Source of the DNA: CAYRLW01 sp964425215
Lineage (GTDB): Bacteria; Spirochaetota; Spirochaetia; Treponematales; Breznakiellaceae
Assembly: GCA_964425215.1 (NCBI GenBank)
Contig: CAYRLW010000024.1
Location: forward strand, 1 to 48,034
Length of the DNA stretch: 48,034 nucleotides
Direction of reading: 5' to 3'
Shown: in pieces, positions 1-7,419 of the stretch
Numbering within the stretch: the first letter of the stretch is position 1
Layout: every line of letters starts with the position of its first letter
Made by a program: the position numbers and the translations under genes
Notes under the pieces: generated by a model
What the model saw: the letters and a program-made list of their open reading frames with translations, nothing else
What the model was told of the DNA's origin: nothing
Database searches by the model: none

Positions 1-20
1 ACCTATTCCCTTTAGATTTT

Positions 21-43
21 TTCAAAAGCCTATTGCTTTTGAA
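21..43. repeat. Small inverted repeat upstream of the SDR gene
   Basis: Two perfect 9-base arms, TTCAAAAGC at 21-29 and GCTTTTGAA at 35-43, enclose a 5-base loop. It resembles the hairpin at 23646-23684, which has the same CAAAAG-7 bases-CTTTTG core. No clear T-tract follows directly on either strand, so a terminator role is unproven. Confidence 0.45.
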
Positions 44-814
44 TGATCTTCCCATCTTTTTTAAAAGAATAAAGTTGCGTTAATTACCGGAGGGGCCCAG
101 GGATTGGGAGCTGAAATCGCGAGACGGTTTCGAGAAGAAGGGGCCTTTGTATATATTTGTGACTTAAACGCCGAGATTGGGGAAAAAACGGCCTCGTCCT
201 TTGCCTCAATTTCTTCGACCGGGGGTGCGGCGTTTTTAACGCTAGACGTTACTTCCGAAGAAAGCTGGAAAAGCGTCATGGGCGCCATAATCAAAAACAG
301 CGGTCGACTGGACGTGCTGGTCAACAACGCGGGAATCAATATTCGTAAAAATATAGAGGAAATGCCCGTGGAATCCCTGGACGCCATGCTCGCGGTCAAT
401 GTTAAGGGGCCTTTCCTGGGTATAAAACACGCGATTCCCCTCATGCGCGACGCTGGAGGAGGCTCCATACTCAACATGTCCTCGGTATGCGGCATAATCG
501 GCCATAAATACACCAACGAAACGTATACGGCCACCAAGGGAGCTATCACGCTACTCACCAAATCGATAGCCACGCGCTACGCTAAGGATAATATCCGGTG
601 TAATTCGGTTCATCCGAGTACGGTGGATACACCTCTCTTGCAAACCGTCCTCCAGGATCCCCAACGGAGGGCCGAGCGCTTCGGAGAAGTACCCCTGGGC
701 CGTTTAGCCACCGCTACGGACGTGGCAAACGCCTTCGTATACCTTGCCAGCGATGAAGCTTCCTTTATAAACGGAGTAAATCTTCCAGTTGATGGAGGCG
801 TTACCGCCTGGTAA
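43..814 (+). CDS. Short-chain dehydrogenase/reductase (SDR), 5' end out of frame
   Basis: Classical SDR, an NAD(P)-dependent oxidoreductase of unknown substrate. The Rossmann motif TGGAQGLG is read from about 86, then NNAG, the catalytic YTATK (YxxxK) with an upstream Ser, and a C-terminal GVNLPVDGG segment typical of the family. The glycine motif lies upstream of the first usable start (TTG at 104), and its frame is closed by TAA at 62-64 with no start codon in between. An ATG at 43 lies in another frame; dropping one A from the AAAA run at 63-66 would join it in frame, giving a plausible start MIFPSFLKNKVALITGG. The body is intact, so a single homopolymer indel (real or sequencing) is the simplest reading. 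The coordinates given include that shifted start. It converges on the CBS gene, with only 3 bases between the stop codons. Confidence 0.8.
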
Positions 815-817
815 ACC

Positions 818-2059
818 TCAAACCCTATGGGACAGCTCCGTCAAAAGGGAATCTCGACGGAGCAGGCCCTTGAAAGTACCATCCTGATCCACCACGGGGA
901 TCCGTTTGAATCCCCGTTCCACAAAAATCCGCAGGACCTCTGCTATGGGTGTATCTTCGGTAACGCTCACCACGTTTCGTTCCATTATTTCTTTGACCGT
1001 GATATCCGATCCCCCGTGGGTCCGGTATTGTTTCCAGGGATGGAAGGGAGAAGCGGCGCTATCCAGGGCTTTTAAGATAAGGGAATCGGTAATAAGGCCG
1101 ATAAGTTTACCCTGATCGTCCGTTACGGCGGCCCGTTGAACGTTCAGTTTTCCTAGCTTGTCTATCGCTATTTTTAGATGTAACTCGGGAGATAGGGAAA
1201 CGGATTCCCGCGCCGTAAGATCCCGGACAACATGGGCCGCTGGGGGCTTTCCTTCCTGAACCAGGTCGGAAGCGTCTTGGGAAGCCGAAGCGGAAAGGGC
1301 CTTGAGCGTATCGATCCGGGATATAACGCCCCGTAAGGTTCCCTGGGCGTCTACCACAGGGAGCCGCTTTAGATTTTTGCGAACCATCAAATGGATGGCC
1401 TCGGCGACCCGATGATCTTCCCGAACGACCTGGGGATTTTTAGTCATAATGGATGCCAAGGGCGTATGGTCCATCTTGGCAAGCCATCCTTCCAGTTCCT
1501 CTTCCCCCAGCCTTGCGAATAAGCCAAAGCGACTCGGCATGCCTGCCCGTTCAATCAGGTCGGATTGGGTTACCATTCCCACCAAGTGATGATTATTATC
1601 CACCACGGGCAGGGACTTAAGCTGATAATCCATCATCAATTCCACGGCGGTTCGAACCGAAAAGTCCGTATGGGCGAAAATAGGTTTGCTCGTCATTACG
1701 TCCCGAACCAAAAGGTGGGGCGGCAGAATCGATCGGGGAGCCTGGAAGGACACGACCTCAATCTTTGAGAGGGTGATGATTCCATCGCTAACCATGGGTT
1801 TGAGCTTTTCCAAGACCCGGGGGACTTCTTCGGAAGGAAGGAGAATCTCGATAACCAGGGGCATATGGTAGGACAGTTCCACGATCCGCTGGGTAACCAG
1901 GGAACCGTTTTCGTAACAGCCCTCCACGCCCCGAAAAACCACACAGCGGGCGGCGATCTTTAAGGAATGGATAAACGATACCACGGCTGGGCCTAGTTCT
2001 TGACCCTCGTATTTGGCCTTTTCATGGGTATAAACGTGGATGGTCGAATAATCGGTCAT
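818..2059 (-). CDS. DUF190 plus four-CBS-domain protein of the fluoride operon
   Basis: 413 aa cytosolic protein. Residues 1-105 are a DUF190 domain. Four CBS modules follow at about 115-170, 198-255, 278-333 and 353-410; modules 1, 2 and 4 carry the typical 'LPVVD/IPVVD...G' end. CBS pairs bind adenine nucleotides or similar ligands and act as sensors. The start is ATG with a strong AGGGAGG ribosome-binding site 5 bases upstream. It is the last gene of the minus-strand operon, 9 bases downstream of crcB. DUF190 proteins are commonly neighbours of CrcB, so a regulatory role in fluoride export is likely, but the mechanism is unknown. Four CBS units could form two Bateman modules. Confidence 0.85.
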   Translation of the reverse strand: MTDYSTIHVYTHEKAKYEGQELGPAVVSFIHSLKIAARCVVFRGVEGCYENGSLVTQRIVELSYHMPLVIEILLPSEEVPRVLEKLKPMVSDGIITLSKIEVVSFQAPRSILPPHLLVRDVMTSKPIFAHTDFSVRTAVELMMDYQLKSLPVVDNNHHLVGMVTQSDLIERAGMPSRFGLFARLGEEELEGWLAKMDHTPLASIMTKNPQVVREDHRVAEAIHLMVRKNLKRLPVVDAQGTLRGVISRIDTLKALSASASQDASDLVQEGKPPAAHVVRDLTARESVSLSPELHLKIAIDKLGKLNVQRAAVTDDQGKLIGLITDSLILKALDSAASPFHPWKQYRTHGGSDITVKEIMERNVVSVTEDTPIAEVLRIFVERGFKRIPVVDQDGTFKGLLRRDSLLTELSHRV

Positions 2060-2068
2060 GGAACCTCC

Positions 2069-2437
2069 CTATATTCGGGACGCGGCGAACAATCCTGCTA
2101 CGGTTAGGGCAAAGCCGAAGAGTACATTACCGAGCGCGTTTATCAGGGCCCTATCGATAGTTCCCCCCAAAATCATTCTGATAGATTCTAAAGAGAACGA
2201 AGAGAAGGTGGTAAACCCGCCAAGGAACCCCGTTACCAGCAGGATCCGAAGGGAACGGGAGACCAGGGCTCTATCGGCTAAACCGGCCAAAAACCCTATC
2301 AAAAGACAACCCAACAGGTTTACCGCCAGGGTTCCCCAGGGAAAGGAGTCCCCAAAAAGGCGGCCCGCGGCCAGGGAAACCGCATAACGGCTGGCGGAGC
2401 CGAAGCCGCCGCCAGCTAAAACTAACAGGATATCGAT
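2069..2437 (-). CDS. crcB: CrcB/FluC fluoride ion channel
   Basis: Small dual-topology membrane protein that exports fluoride. Read from 2437 the product is 122 aa, normal for CrcB. It contains GGGFGSASRY near the N-terminus, GTLAVNLLGC in helix 2, and GFLGGFTTFSSFSLE, the family's phenylalanine-box and Na+-site region. No ATG, GTG or TTG occurs before that conserved N-terminus: the frame opens after TGA at 2459-2461 and the first canonical start (TTG, 2314) would delete the first helix and the GGxxGxxxRY motif. An ATC codon at 2435-2437 sits 6 bases after a good GGAAGGGG site just behind the stop of the previous gene, so I use it as the likely start. A mutated ATG or sequence error is the alternative. 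Fourth of the operon elements after the fluoride riboswitch. Confidence 0.88.
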   Translation of the reverse strand: MDILLVLAGGGFGSASRYAVSLAAGRLFGDSFPWGTLAVNLLGCLLIGFLAGLADRALVSRSLRILLVTGFLGGFTTFSSFSLESIRMILGGTIDRALINALGNVLFGFALTVAGLFAASRI

Positions 2438-2450
2438 GGGCTTCCCCTTC

Positions 2451-3452
2451 CTAGCGCTTCATCGCTTCGGATAGGGCCACCGCCACAGCCACCGAAGCCC
2501 CAACCATGGGGTTATTACCCATACCCAGGAAGCCCATCATTTCCACGTGGGCGGGGACGGAGGAAGACCCGGCGAATTGGGCGTCCGAGTGCATCCGGCC
2601 CATGGTATCGGTCATACCGTATGATGCGGGCCCCGCGGCCATATTATCGGGGTGAAGGGTCCGTCCGGTACCGCCACCGGAAGCGACGGAGAAGTACTTT
2701 TTCCCCTGTTCAACACATTCCTTTTTATACGTTCCCGCCACGGGGTGTTGAAAACGGGTAGGATTGGTTGAATTCCCGGTGATGGAAATATCGACCTTTT
2801 CCCTGTGCATAATAGCGACCCCTTCCCGAACATCGTCGGCGCCGTAACAACGAACCTGTCCCCGTTCGCCGGTTGAATAAGGAATAACCTCCACAACCTT
2901 GAGTTCGCTGGTATAATAGTCAAATTGGGTTTTGACGTAGGTGAATCCATTGATCCGACTGATTATTTGGGCGGCGTCTTTGCCAAGGCCGTTGAGAATG
3001 ACGTTAAGGGGCCTTTTTCGAGCGCGGTTGGCGCTCTTGGCTATCCCGATGGCGCCCTCCGCTGCGGCGAAGGACTCGTGTCCCGCCAGGAAACAAAAAC
3101 ACCCGGTCTCCTCCGAAAGGAGCATGGCCGCCAAATTTCCGTGGCCCAGACCTACTTTACGGTCATCGGCCACTGAACCGGGGATGCAGAACGCTTGAAG
3201 CCCTTCTCCCAGGGTTCGGGCGATTTCGGTCGCCTCGGAAGACCCCTTTTTAATCGCGATAGCCGCCCCTACGATGTACGCCCAGGGAGCGTTGTCGAAG
3301 CAGATAGGCTGAATACCCCGAACTATACCGTTTACATCTAGACCCTTCGCGTCGCAGAGGGACTTCGCTTCTTCCAGAGAAGCGATACCGTATTTTTTAA
3401 GGACCGGCAGTATTTGACCGATCCGACGTTCATAACTTTCAAATAACGCCAT
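2451..3452 (-). CDS. GGGtGRT-family protein
   Basis: 333 aa protein of the family named after its conserved motif, here GGGTGRT at residues 259-265, followed by HPDN and later GFLGMGNNPMVGAS. No biochemical role is established for the family to my knowledge. It is cytosolic, with no signal peptide or membrane segment. Cysteines at 33, 51, 89, 118, 120, 202 and 246 could suit a metal or Fe-S link. The start ATG has AAGGAGG 6 bases upstream. It lies 11 bases after the NifU-like gene, and this pair is usually found together, which suggests they work in one complex or pathway. Here both sit behind a fluoride riboswitch and before crcB. Confidence 0.85.
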   Translation of the reverse strand: MALFESYERRIGQILPVLKKYGIASLEEAKSLCDAKGLDVNGIVRGIQPICFDNAPWAYIVGAAIAIKKGSSEATEIARTLGEGLQAFCIPGSVADDRKVGLGHGNLAAMLLSEETGCFCFLAGHESFAAAEGAIGIAKSANRARKRPLNVILNGLGKDAAQIISRINGFTYVKTQFDYYTSELKVVEVIPYSTGERGQVRCYGADDVREGVAIMHREKVDISITGNSTNPTRFQHPVAGTYKKECVEQGKKYFSVASGGGTGRTLHPDNMAAGPASYGMTDTMGRMHSDAQFAGSSSVPAHVEMMGFLGMGNNPMVGASVAVAVALSEAMKR

Positions 3453-3463
3453 GGATTTCCTCC

Positions 3464-4156
3464 TTACTCGTGCCGGGGATCGATTACCTTGACCGCTTCG
3501 GCAAAGCGGCCGTAACTTCCCTTTGCTTTTGCCAGGGCTTCGTTGGCGTCCACGCCCTTTTTAATCGCGTCCATCATTTTGCCCAGGTTGACGAATTCGT
3601 ATCCGATAATTTCGTCCTTCTCGTTAACCCCCACACGGGTAACGTACCCTTCGGCCATTTCCAGGTACCGGGGTCCCTTGGCCTTTGTGGCGAACATGGT
3701 GGCCACCTGGCTCCGAAGTCCCTTCCCCAGGTCCTCCAAGCTGGCACCGATTGGAAGTCCCCCTTCGGAAAACGCTGATTGGCTACGACCGTACGCGATT
3801 TGCAGGAACAGTTCCCGCATGGCGGTATTAATAGCGTCGCACACCAAGTCCGTATTAAGGGCTTCTAAAATGGTTTTGCCAATCAGGATTTCCGCCGCCA
3901 TGGCCGCCGAATGGGTCATCCCGGAACACCCTATGGTTTCCACCAGGGCTTCCTCGATAATCCCGTCCTTGATATTCAAACTGAGTTTGCAGGCTCCCTG
4001 CTGGGGCGCGCACCAACCAACCCCATGGGTAAACCCCGAAATATCCTTAATTTCCTTTGCTTGAACCCACTTTCCTTCTTCGGGAATCGGGGCGGGACCA
4101 TGGTAGGCCCCCTTCGCCAGGGGACACATGTGTTCCACTTCGGCAGAATACATCAT
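3464..4156 (-). CDS. NifU/IscU-like iron-sulfur scaffold family protein
   Basis: 230 aa. The start is ATG at 4156, chosen because AGGAG lies 6 bases upstream; the longer open frame has no such site. The N-terminal 110 residues resemble the IscU/NifU scaffold fold: cysteines at about 11, 49, 56, 77 and 106, with GCSGMTHSAA in the place of the IscU 'GCG..ASSS' segment. The C-terminal half (GSYGRFAEAVKV end) is not found in IscU. Canonical IscU assembles Fe-S clusters; whether this branch does is unknown. It is the first gene after the fluoride riboswitch and is followed at 11 bases by the GGGtGRT gene. Confidence 0.82.
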   Translation of the reverse strand: MMYSAEVEHMCPLAKGAYHGPAPIPEEGKWVQAKEIKDISGFTHGVGWCAPQQGACKLSLNIKDGIIEEALVETIGCSGMTHSAAMAAEILIGKTILEALNTDLVCDAINTAMRELFLQIAYGRSQSAFSEGGLPIGASLEDLGKGLRSQVATMFATKAKGPRYLEMAEGYVTRVGVNEKDEIIGYEFVNLGKMMDAIKKGVDANEALAKAKGSYGRFAEAVKVIDPRHE

Positions 4157-4271
4157 GAAAAGCTCCTCTAGAGTATTTTTGAAGGTGTTCCTGTGGAAAT
4201 CCACTCCCATTCCGGGAGGAAACCTTCCTAGTCCGCCCACAACGGGGCGAAAATTTGTTGCGGTTTTTCCG

Positions 4272-4335
4272 AATAGGAGTTATCAGCCGGAAGGCGGTAT
4301 GGATCGGTAGTAGACCCGGGCGAACTCCATCGCCG
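4272..4335 (-). promoter_or_regulatory. Fluoride riboswitch (crcB motif)
   Basis: On the minus strand the leader begins GGCGAUGGAGUUCGCC (4334-4319): a GGCG/CGCC stem with an AUGGAGUU loop. Further on comes ACCGCC-UUCC-GGCUGAUAACUCCUAU. The loop bases GGAGUU pair perfectly with AACUCC (4281-4276), the defining pseudoknot of the crcB motif, and GCC/GGC forms the second conserved stem followed by the invariant CUGAU. The known Thermotoga RNA has the same order of parts. An optional extra stem (GGGUC/GAUCC) is inserted between them. No terminator is obvious downstream. The 3' pseudoknot strand CUCCU is complementary to the AGGAG of the first gene (4167-4163), so translational control is plausible; that part is inference. 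Confidence 0.87.
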
Positions 4336-4342
4336 TAGGAAT

Positions 4343-4371
4343 ATTGTGCCGATATGGAGGGGGTGCGTCAA
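4343..4371 (-). promoter_or_regulatory. Sigma-70-type promoter of the fluoride operon
   Basis: TTGACG (4371-4366), a 17-base spacer, and CACAAT (4348-4343). Predicted initiation about 7 bases later, near 4336, falls right at the first base of the riboswitch, which supports both calls. Confidence 0.75.
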
Positions 4372-4399
4372 TAAGCGGAAGTCCGGGGGAAATATTTTG

Positions 4400-5995
4400 T
4401 TACACGAACACGAGGGTACAGAGAGTTCCCCCCGAAGGAAGCGCATGGACGTCCACGGTACCGTTGATTTGGGCGGCTAATATCTCCGCTAAAACCAATC
4501 CCAACCCCTTGGGCCGCCGGTCTTCCGGGGCTATCCCCACGCCGTTATCCTGGATTTCTATCACTATCTCATCCCTTTCGGTCCGCCGACCCCGAACCTC
4601 GATGGTCCCGGAACGGCCCGAGGGAAACGCGTGGCGATAGCAATTGGACAGGAGCTCGCTCAAAACAAGTCCCAGGGGAACCGCCGTATCAATGCTGACC
4701 GCCTGGTGCAATTTTGTGGTTTCCCCACCTATAGCATCCATACGAATGGTCAGATCCACCTGACCCAGGGGTTTTTGTTCGGGATCACAGGAAACGACGA
4801 GTTTATAAATAAAATCTTCCAGGCTGATGTTTGTTAAATCTGACCCCTCGTACAGCTGATTTTGAACGTTCGCGATGGTCAGGACCCGGCGGTGACTTTC
4901 CATCAACGCGGTCAAAACGTCGCCGTTGTCCGTATTAGACGCCTGCAGTTGCAACAAACTGATGATAATCTGCAGGTTGTTTTTTACCCGATGGTAAATC
5001 TCGTGGAGCATGGTATCCCGTTCCTCGATCCGTTCGTGGAGGGCCGCCAAGGTTCTGTTCATCGCCCGGCCCAGCAGGGCCACCTCGTCCCCCGGGGGAA
5101 GCTCAATAACCCAGCCGCTTCGATAGGGGTCCTGGGCTATTTTTTCTAGTTGGGTGGCGAGCTTGCGGAGGGAACGGAAAACCAAGGTTTCCAGTATTCC
5201 AAAACCGATCAGGGCGACCATCGCGAAAACGATCAGGACGGTGATGATGTAGCTTAAGAGGGATCGTTCTCCAAAGGAATAAATTGTACGGGGGGATCGT
5301 ACGGTCAACTGGATCAGAGGAGCCCCGGAATCAGAGGGAAACGGGGCGGTACATTCAACCCAGTCGGTACTCCTTGTTACGGTTTTAGAAACACCCGAGG
5401 GGATGAGGGGGTCCACAAACACCCGGTACCCCAATATTCTGGAATACCGCTCCATCCGTTGGTCCGAAAGGGACCAGGCCATAAACAATTTCCCCACCGA
5501 GGGACCGGATCCATCGCTTTTTACAATATCCCGGCCGATTAAAAGGTACAAACGACCCTGGATTAGCATTGGTTCAGCGACGGCGCTGTGGTTGTCCCCC
5601 AGGGAAAGAAGAGCATGTTCCAGCATTGGGGGGTCCAGGGGTTCGAGGGTCCGTAAAAACCGAATGTGGGCCCGATTATCCACGTATCCTATAAAAGAAA
5701 GACCCAGGGACCGGAGCGACAGGGGGTTCAAATTTACCCGTTCGTACTCCGGAGAAGGGTGGAGCATAAAGGCGTAGGAATCGTCCCAGGCGGCCCAATC
5801 GCGGACCGTCCGGTCCAATTGATCCATATCGTCCTGAACCAGAGCGATCGCGCGGTCAACGTATTCAAATATTTCCCTTTGTTCCAGCTCTGAATAACCG
5901 ACCAGATAGAAGTATCGGGAAATAAGAAGGGCCATGATCGCAGAAATAAGGAGGGTGGCGATAAAAATAACGACCATGGTTCGGCGTAGACCCAA
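4400..5995 (-). CDS. Membrane sensor histidine kinase with CHASE4-like domain
   Basis: 531 aa. Membrane segment at about 8-30, then an extracytoplasmic domain with the CHASE4-like motif DWAAWDDSYAF, a second membrane segment around 240-265, a HAMP region, and a HisKA_2/HWE-type kinase core: EIYHRVKNNLQII (phospho-acceptor His), an N-box ELLSNCYRHAFP, DNGVG and GLGL in the ATPase domain. It senses an unknown extracellular cue and should phosphorylate a partner regulator, which is not adjacent. The TTG start is chosen because AGGAG lies 6 bases upstream; an ATG six codons in is the alternative. Its stop lies 29 bases before the fluoride-operon promoter, same strand. Confidence 0.88.
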   Translation of the reverse strand: MGLRRTMVVIFIATLLISAIMALLISRYFYLVGYSELEQREIFEYVDRAIALVQDDMDQLDRTVRDWAAWDDSYAFMLHPSPEYERVNLNPLSLRSLGLSFIGYVDNRAHIRFLRTLEPLDPPMLEHALLSLGDNHSAVAEPMLIQGRLYLLIGRDIVKSDGSGPSVGKLFMAWSLSDQRMERYSRILGYRVFVDPLIPSGVSKTVTRSTDWVECTAPFPSDSGAPLIQLTVRSPRTIYSFGERSLLSYIITVLIVFAMVALIGFGILETLVFRSLRKLATQLEKIAQDPYRSGWVIELPPGDEVALLGRAMNRTLAALHERIEERDTMLHEIYHRVKNNLQIIISLLQLQASNTDNGDVLTALMESHRRVLTIANVQNQLYEGSDLTNISLEDFIYKLVVSCDPEQKPLGQVDLTIRMDAIGGETTKLHQAVSIDTAVPLGLVLSELLSNCYRHAFPSGRSGTIEVRGRRTERDEIVIEIQDNGVGIAPEDRRPKGLGLVLAEILAAQINGTVDVHALPSGGTLCTLVFV

Positions 5996-6044
5996 AGCGC
6001 GCTCCTGCTGTTCTTACGAAGACTCCTAAACCGTACGTGATGTC

Positions 6045-6073
6045 ATAATACCCTATTTCCTCTCCACCGACAA
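6045..6073 (-). promoter_or_regulatory. Promoter of the histidine kinase gene
   Basis: TTGTCG (6073-6068), 17-base spacer, TATTAT (6050-6045), leaving a leader of about 40 bases with an AGGAG site before the TTG start. Confidence 0.6.
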
Positions 6074-6148
6074 CCTAAAAATAGGCGGCGGATATTCCGG
6101 ACCCCCCTTATACGATTCCTGGGTAAAGGTCATGGGGGAAGGTTTGAG

Positions 6149-6170
6149 GGGAGCCCTTTAAAGGGCTCCC
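6149..6170. promoter_or_regulatory. 22-bp perfect palindrome abutting a promoter
   Basis: GGGAGCCC and GGGCTCCC flank TTTAAA, and the palindrome ends at the base before the -35 hexamer of the gene at 6206. The genes on both sides are transcribed away from it, so a terminator makes little sense. An operator site for a dimeric regulator is more likely, though the DNA could also fold as a hairpin. Confidence 0.5.
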
Positions 6171-6205
6171 TTGTCCCCGGGAATTTTTCGTGACATAATG
6201 GGTTT
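6171..6205 (+). promoter_or_regulatory. Leaderless-type promoter of the UroD-like gene
   Basis: TTGTCC (6171-6176), 17-base spacer, CATAAT (6194-6199), then 6 bases and the ATG. Transcription should begin at or within a base of the start codon. No Shine-Dalgarno sequence is present. Confidence 0.65.
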
Positions 6206-7363
6206 ATGACAGGAAAAGAACGGGTGTTAGCGGCCTTAGCCCACGAAGAGGCCGATCGAATTCCCCTGGTGCTGGGGGGAACCAACGCTACGGGTATAAA
6301 AATGGGGGCCTATAGGGCCTTAAAACGGCTCCTGGGGGTCGAGAAAGAAGACCGGTATATTTACGATTGGCCCGAATTGGGCACGGCTTTGGTGGACGAG
6401 GAGGTACTCCAGCGGCTGGGTTCGGATGTCCGGGCGGTGTTGGATCGGTACCCCGATGAGGTATACCGCAGGGTAAAAGCGCGGCCGCCCCACGACCCGT
6501 TTATAGACGATTGGGGAACGGGGCAATCGGAAATTGAACCGGGGCACTGGTACCCGGGGATTCACCCCATGGCCGAGGCTACCACGTTGAAGGAAATTGA
6601 GGAGTACCCCTGGCCCAACATGGACGATCCGAGCCGGATTGCCCATGTTAAGAGGGAAACCCAAGCCCTGGCGGACTCGGGGCAGTACGCCATTTTGGGT
6701 TGCCCCTGGTTGCTGTTTCCCTTTGAACGGGCCCACGCCCTGCAGGGGCTGGATACCTTTTTGACGAACATGCTGGTGGAACCGGAGTTTGCCCAGGCCC
6801 TTCTTTGGAAAATCGAGGAACTTTCGGAAACGTTGATGGGGCATTTTTTGGACGAGGCGGGGGATAGGCTTGATATGATTAAAATAGGCGACGATCTGGG
6901 CACCCAGGAAAGCCTGATGATCTCCCCCGAGACCTACAGGACCATGCTTAAGCCGGTCCACGCTAAATTGATTGCTTTCATAAAAACTAAAACCCGGGCC
7001 AAGATATTTTTCCATTCCGACGGGGACGTGTACGATCTTATCCCCGATTTTATAGAAATTGGGGTCGATATTCTTAACCCTATCCAATCGGGGGCGGGCC
7101 GGATGTCTGACCTGGCGCGGCTTAAAACGGTGTACGGCAACAACCTGGTGTTCTGCGGCGCCCTGGATACCCAGCACATCCTTCCCCACGGTACACCGGA
7201 ACAGGTCCGGCAGGAGGTCAAACGGGTCTGTTCCACCCTGGGGAAGGGAGGCGGTTTTATGCTCGCCGCGGTTCATACGATTATGGACGAGGTTCCCGCG
7301 GAAAACATCCTCGCCATGGCCGACGCGCTGAAGGAATTCGGCACCTATCCCCTGGGGGATTGA
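6206..7363 (+). CDS. Uroporphyrinogen decarboxylase-family (MtaA/CmuA-like) protein
   Basis: 385 aa soluble protein of the UroD fold, opening with MTGKERVLAALAHEEADRIP, the family's usual start, and with FFHSDGDVYDLIPDFIEIGVDILNPIQ and FCGALDTQHILPHGT further on. This branch lacks the context of haem synthesis and is closer to the corrinoid-linked methyltransferases MtaA/CmuA and to uncharacterised UroD-like proteins of anaerobes. His and acidic residues in KIFFHSDGD may bind zinc, as in MtaA; that is inference. No corrinoid protein or partner methyltransferase is next to it. It has no ribosome-binding site and probably a leaderless mRNA. It converges on the PHP gene through a shared hairpin. 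Confidence 0.8.
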   Translation: MTGKERVLAALAHEEADRIPLVLGGTNATGIKMGAYRALKRLLGVEKEDRYIYDWPELGTALVDEEVLQRLGSDVRAVLDRYPDEVYRRVKARPPHDPFIDDWGTGQSEIEPGHWYPGIHPMAEATTLKEIEEYPWPNMDDPSRIAHVKRETQALADSGQYAILGCPWLLFPFERAHALQGLDTFLTNMLVEPEFAQALLWKIEELSETLMGHFLDEAGDRLDMIKIGDDLGTQESLMISPETYRTMLKPVHAKLIAFIKTKTRAKIFFHSDGDVYDLIPDFIEIGVDILNPIQSGAGRMSDLARLKTVYGNNLVFCGALDTQHILPHGTPEQVRQEVKRVCSTLGKGGGFMLAAVHTIMDEVPAENILAMADALKEFGTYPLGD

Positions 7364-7368
7364 GTCAG

Positions 7369-7399
7369 CGGTTCCCTTGGTCGATCGGCAAAGGAACCG
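7369..7399. terminator. Hairpin between convergent genes
   Basis: Arms CGGTTCC (7369-7375) and GGAACCG (7393-7399), with further TT/AA pairing inside. It lies between the ends of the UroD-like and PHP genes and could serve both strands, although no long T-tract follows. Confidence 0.4.
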
Positions 7400-7419
7400 A
7401 CCCAAAACCGCATCTCGCC

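Noticed and set aside
57..63. T TTT TTA slippery heptamer in the frame of ATG 43, suggesting -1 programmed frameshifting into the SDR gene
   Set aside because: A -1 shift leads into the wrong frame; the SDR frame needs +1. No downstream structure supports recoding.
4204..4249. Small hairpins (CTCCC/GGGAG and CGCCC/GGGCG) as the riboswitch terminator
   Set aside because: Stems are only 5 bp, and neither is followed by a T-run on the minus strand.
6320..7405. Long minus-strand open frame (361 codons) opposite the UroD-like gene
   Set aside because: It is antisense to a gene with clear family motifs, has Pro/Arg/Gly-biased composition and no recognisable domain; an artefact of GC-rich codons.
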